Assembly (NCBI GenBank): GCA_007694925.1
Contig: REET01000158.1
Span: forward strand, 1-40,783
Reading direction: 5' to 3'
DNA: 40,783 nt
Source of the DNA: Phycisphaerales bacterium
Lineage (GTDB): Bacteria; Planctomycetota; Phycisphaerae; Phycisphaerales; UBA1924
Position 1 is the first letter of the stretch. Each line of letters opens with the position of its first letter. A program made the position numbers and the translations under genes. Below, in pieces: positions 38,117 through 40,783 of this stretch. The notes under the pieces are model-generated. The model ran no database searches. It was given only the letters and a program-made list of their open reading frames with translations, and was not told the DNA's origin.

Positions 38117-39127
38117 ATGCACGCACCCGGGCCCGCTTTCACCATAACAGATCGGCTCCGGATCCGCGCCATCGCATGGTTGCTATTGGCGGTGTTTTCC
38201 TTGGCTGCAATCGCGTGCGCCGCCGGGCCGGATCAGGACCCCGAAGTCGGGTTGGAGCGGTTCGAGTTCCGCTCGATCATCATGGCGGCCGAGGCCTCGG
38301 TGGTGCTGTACGCACGGGACGAGGAGGCAGCGCGAGCACACGCCGCCGCCGCCTTCGACCGCATGAACCGGCTCGACGCCGTGATGAGCGACTACCGAGT
38401 GGACAGCGAACTCATGCGCCTCGCCGAGCTCCCCCACGCCAGGGCGAACGAGATCAGCGACGAACTCTTCCGCGTGCTCCTCGCCTCGATCGAAATCGCC
38501 GAGGCCTCCGCCGGCGCCTTCGACCCGACCATCGGCCCGCACACCTTGCTCTGGCGCGAGGCCCGAAGGCGGGGCGAGCCGCCCGCCGACGAGCGCCTCA
38601 ACGAAGCGGCGAAGGCGGTCGGATGGGGGGCCGTACGCCTCGACGCCCGCAGTCGCGAAGTCACCCTCGCAAAGCCGGGCATGCGGCTCGACCTCGGCGG
38701 CATCGGCAAGGGCTTCGCCGTCGACGAGGCGTTGGCCGAACTCACCGCCCGCGGCGTCGAGCGGGCGATGGTCCGCCTCGGGGGCGACATCGCCGTCGGC
38801 CGCGCCCCGCCCGGACGCCCCGGCTGGCGGATCGCACTTCCCGGCGACAACGCCGAACACCTCGACCTGCACCACGCCGGCGTCTCAACATCCGGCGACG
38901 CCCACCAGCACCTTGATGCCGGCGGCAAGCGCTACTCGCACATCATCGACCCGGAGACCGGCCGCGGACTCATCTTGAGCGACACCGTCACCATCGTCGC
39001 CCCCAACGCCACCACCGCCGACGCCCTCGCCACCGCGATCAGCGTCATCCTCGCCCGAGGCAAAGACCGCGCCGATCTCGCCACCCGCTTCCCCGGGGTG
39101 ACCGTCTACCTCACCCGGACCCGTTGA
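38117..39127 (+). CDS. apbE: FAD:protein FMN transferase (ApbE family lipoprotein)
   Basis: LLAVFSLAAIACAAG lipobox; FDRMNRLDAVMSDYRVDSELMRL, AFDPTIGP, LDLGGIGKGFAVDEA, GKRYSHIIDPETGRG. Confidence 0.93.
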   Translation: MHAPGPAFTITDRLRIRAIAWLLLAVFSLAAIACAAGPDQDPEVGLERFEFRSIIMAAEASVVLYARDEEAARAHAAAAFDRMNRLDAVMSDYRVDSELMRLAELPHARANEISDELFRVLLASIEIAEASAGAFDPTIGPHTLLWREARRRGEPPADERLNEAAKAVGWGAVRLDARSREVTLAKPGMRLDLGGIGKGFAVDEALAELTARGVERAMVRLGGDIAVGRAPPGRPGWRIALPGDNAEHLDLHHAGVSTSGDAHQHLDAGGKRYSHIIDPETGRGLILSDTVTIVAPNATTADALATAISVILARGKDRADLATRFPGVTVYLTRTR

Positions 39128-39131
39128 CAGC

Positions 39132-39178
39132 AAAAAAGAAAAAAGGCTCCGGCACGGTCTGGCACTCTCCAGCGCCAC
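39132..39178 (-). terminator. Probable intrinsic terminator downstream of tRNA-Glu
   Basis: Minus strand GGCGCTGG...CCGGAGCC imperfect stem then TTTTTTCTTTTTT. Confidence 0.6.
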
Positions 39179-39195
39179 CCTGCACGAAACCAAAG

Positions 39196-39270
39196 TGACC
39201 CCAACGGGATTCGAACCCGTGTCTCCACCTTGAAAGGGTGGCGTCCTGGACCAGGCTAGACGATGGGGCC
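39196..39270 (-). tRNA. tRNA-Glu(UUC)
   Basis: Minus strand GGCCCCATCGTCTAGCCTGGTCCAGGACGCCACCCTTTCAAGGTGGAGACACGGGTTCGAATCCCGTTGGGGTCA; 7-bp acceptor stem, anticodon loop CTTTCAA (TTC), T-loop TTCGAAT; no encoded CCA. Confidence 0.95.
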
Positions 39271-39444
39271 GGGACTCTGCCGGGCCCGATAGCCGCCCGG
39301 CCTGCTCGCTTGTGGGCCCATCATAGACCCCTCCATCCCCCGCATCCCTCGCCCCGTCCCCGCAGACCTCCCCTGCGCCCGCCCCCGGCTCCGGGTGCGC
39401 CCTTCGCGCTTGTTTCGACCTCCCGCACAACCGATATCCAGCAC

Positions 39445-39879
39445 ATGGAACGCGAAGGCAAGCACGACAACCCCATCACACGCCGCTCGGGGTACATCCT
39501 CGGCCTCGGGCTCATGGTCGCCTCGATCTCGACCGTCGCGATCCTCTCGGATCCGCGCGACTCGGCCGCACGAGACCAAGTCCCCGTCCATGACTCCATG
39601 GCCCCCGAGCTCAGCAATGAGCAGGGCGCCTACCTCGGCGAGCTCCGCGGGCGCACGCAGCGCCTCCGCATCCGCCTCACCCCCGACGGCCCGCGCTACA
39701 CCGTCCTCGACGCCCAGGGCTTCATCCTCGACACCAACCTCGACCGCGAGTCGCTCCACCGCCTCTACCCCGACCTCGACCCCGCCTCGATCGACGCCGG
39801 CTCGGAGCGCACCGGCCGCACGCCCGAGCTGAAGGAATCCCGCCAGCTCATGATCGCAGACGACCCCGGCGGGTGGTGA
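39445..39879 (+). CDS. Hypothetical membrane-anchored/secreted protein
   Basis: N-terminal hydrophobic segment GYILGLGLMVASISTVAIL; no recognisable domain; consistent high-GC coding frame. Confidence 0.6.
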   Translation: MEREGKHDNPITRRSGYILGLGLMVASISTVAILSDPRDSAARDQVPVHDSMAPELSNEQGAYLGELRGRTQRLRIRLTPDGPRYTVLDAQGFILDTNLDRESLHRLYPDLDPASIDAGSERTGRTPELKESRQLMIADDPGGW

Positions 39880-39955
39880 ATCCTCGGCCGCAGGCCCCTG
39901 TGCACAACCCTCGGGCCCGAGCGCACGCCCATCGGCGCGCCCATAGCATCGGCCG

Positions 39956-40660
39956 ATGCATGCCGCGCCGCCCGTCACACCGCTCACGCTCCCGCTCGAC
40001 GCGGACGACCTGATCCTCTACGGCGGCACCTTCGACCCGCCGACCCGCGCCCACATCGATCTGCCCGCCCTCGCTCGCGACGCCGTCCTGCCCGGCGCCG
40101 TGCTCGTCTACATCCCCGCCGCCCGCTCGCCCCACAAGCCCGGCGGCCCCGACGCCCCCGACGACGCCCGCGTCGAGATGCTCAAAGCCGCCATCGACGC
40201 GCGCACCCGCACCCTCATCTGGACCGACGAGATCGACCGCGCAAAGGCCTCCGGCGAGCCGAGCTACATGGTCGACACCCTCCGCCGCGCCCGCCAATCC
40301 CTCGGCGGCAAGCCCCGCATGCGCCTGCTGATCGGCGCCGACCAGGCCCTCGCCTTCCACCGCTGGAAAGACCACGCCGAGATCGCCCAGCTCGCAGAGC
40401 CGCTGGTCATGCTCAGAACGCCCAGCGAATCCGCCGAAGCCCTGCTGGATCAGCTCGCCGAAACCGGCGCGTGGAGCGACGCCGAGCTCGAACGCTGGCG
40501 CGCCCGCATCGCCCCCGTCCCCACCATGGGCGTCAGCGCCACCGACGCCAGAGAGATCCTCAAAAGCCGCGGCACAGACTCGGGCGCACTCGAAGCACTC
40601 CTCCCCGCCCCCGTGCTCGACATCATCCGCCGCCGAGGCCTCTACGGCATCAACTCCTAA
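39956..40660 (+). CDS. nadD: Nicotinate-nucleotide adenylyltransferase
   Basis: LILYGGTFDPPTRAHIDLPALARDA (NTP-transferase GGTFDPxHxxH variant), PAARSPHKPGG, MRLLIGADQALAFHRWKD, GVSATDAREILK. Confidence 0.92.
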   Translation: MHAAPPVTPLTLPLDADDLILYGGTFDPPTRAHIDLPALARDAVLPGAVLVYIPAARSPHKPGGPDAPDDARVEMLKAAIDARTRTLIWTDEIDRAKASGEPSYMVDTLRRARQSLGGKPRMRLLIGADQALAFHRWKDHAEIAQLAEPLVMLRTPSESAEALLDQLAETGAWSDAELERWRARIAPVPTMGVSATDAREILKSRGTDSGALEALLPAPVLDIIRRRGLYGINS

Positions 40661-40677
40661 ACACGGATCTCGGGCAG

Positions 40678-40696
40678 CCCGGCTCGCCGAGCCGGG
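40678..40696. repeat. Perfect hairpin downstream of nadD
   Basis: CCCGGCT-CGCCG-AGCCGGG; no convincing U-tract, so not called a terminator. Confidence 0.5.
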
Positions 40697-40783
40697 TTCG
40701 TCGCATGCCCGGACCCCGGACGCCGCCCTCTGAGCACAGCGAAGAGTCGGGTCGATCGGCCCTCGACAGGGAATATAGGTCAG

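Noticed and set aside
38107-38120. Perfect 14-bp palindrome GCATGGGCCCATGC at the apbE start, with a possible overlapping ATG for the divergent SUMF1-like gene
   Set aside because: The better start for the minus gene is GTG at 38082 (GAGGAG SD, then signal peptide), so shared start codons are unlikely. The palindrome could be an operator but there is no supporting evidence.
1-40783. CRISPR array, prophage, toxin-antitoxin or classical defence island
   Set aside because: No regularly spaced direct repeats, integrase, phage structural genes or recognised defence domains were seen.

Overview
High-GC bacterial chromosomal segment. Gene content and style (Tat-exported Gfo/Idh and TIM-barrel sugar enzymes, ThuA/DUF1080 proteins, futalosine-pathway gene, REP-like GTTGTAGCCACGGGTGGA palindrome) suggest a planctomycete, possibly Phycisphaerae; this is inferred, not computed. 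About 28 CDS are supported: acyl-CoA thioesterase, RadA, a giant AsmA-like protein, LOG-family protein, Na/Ca antiporter, HD-GYP protein, an orphan HlyD-like adaptor, futalosine hydrolase, a pilM-N-O-P + PilB/GspE cluster, S1/P1 nuclease, an endonuclease/exonuclease/phosphatase protein, a KamA-like radical SAM protein, a five-gene ABC efflux operon, a 3-keto-sugar-type locus, ApbE, tRNA-Glu(UUC) and NadD. The most notable signal is the leader of the ABC operon (about 23560-24038). A 17-codon ORF with a strong Shine-Dalgarno ends in GGC GGG TAA and is followed at once by an intrinsic terminator whose left arm (CCCGCC) can pair either with the ORF's own GGCGGG or with the terminator's GGCGGG. 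This is the architecture of ribosome-mediated transcription attenuation. It sits upstream of two half-transporters that carry complementary degenerate-site signatures (LDD in one, LSTGQ in the other) of a heterodimeric BmrCD-type exporter. A second candidate is a shared sequence/structure motif in the leaders of the HD-GYP gene and the pilM operon.
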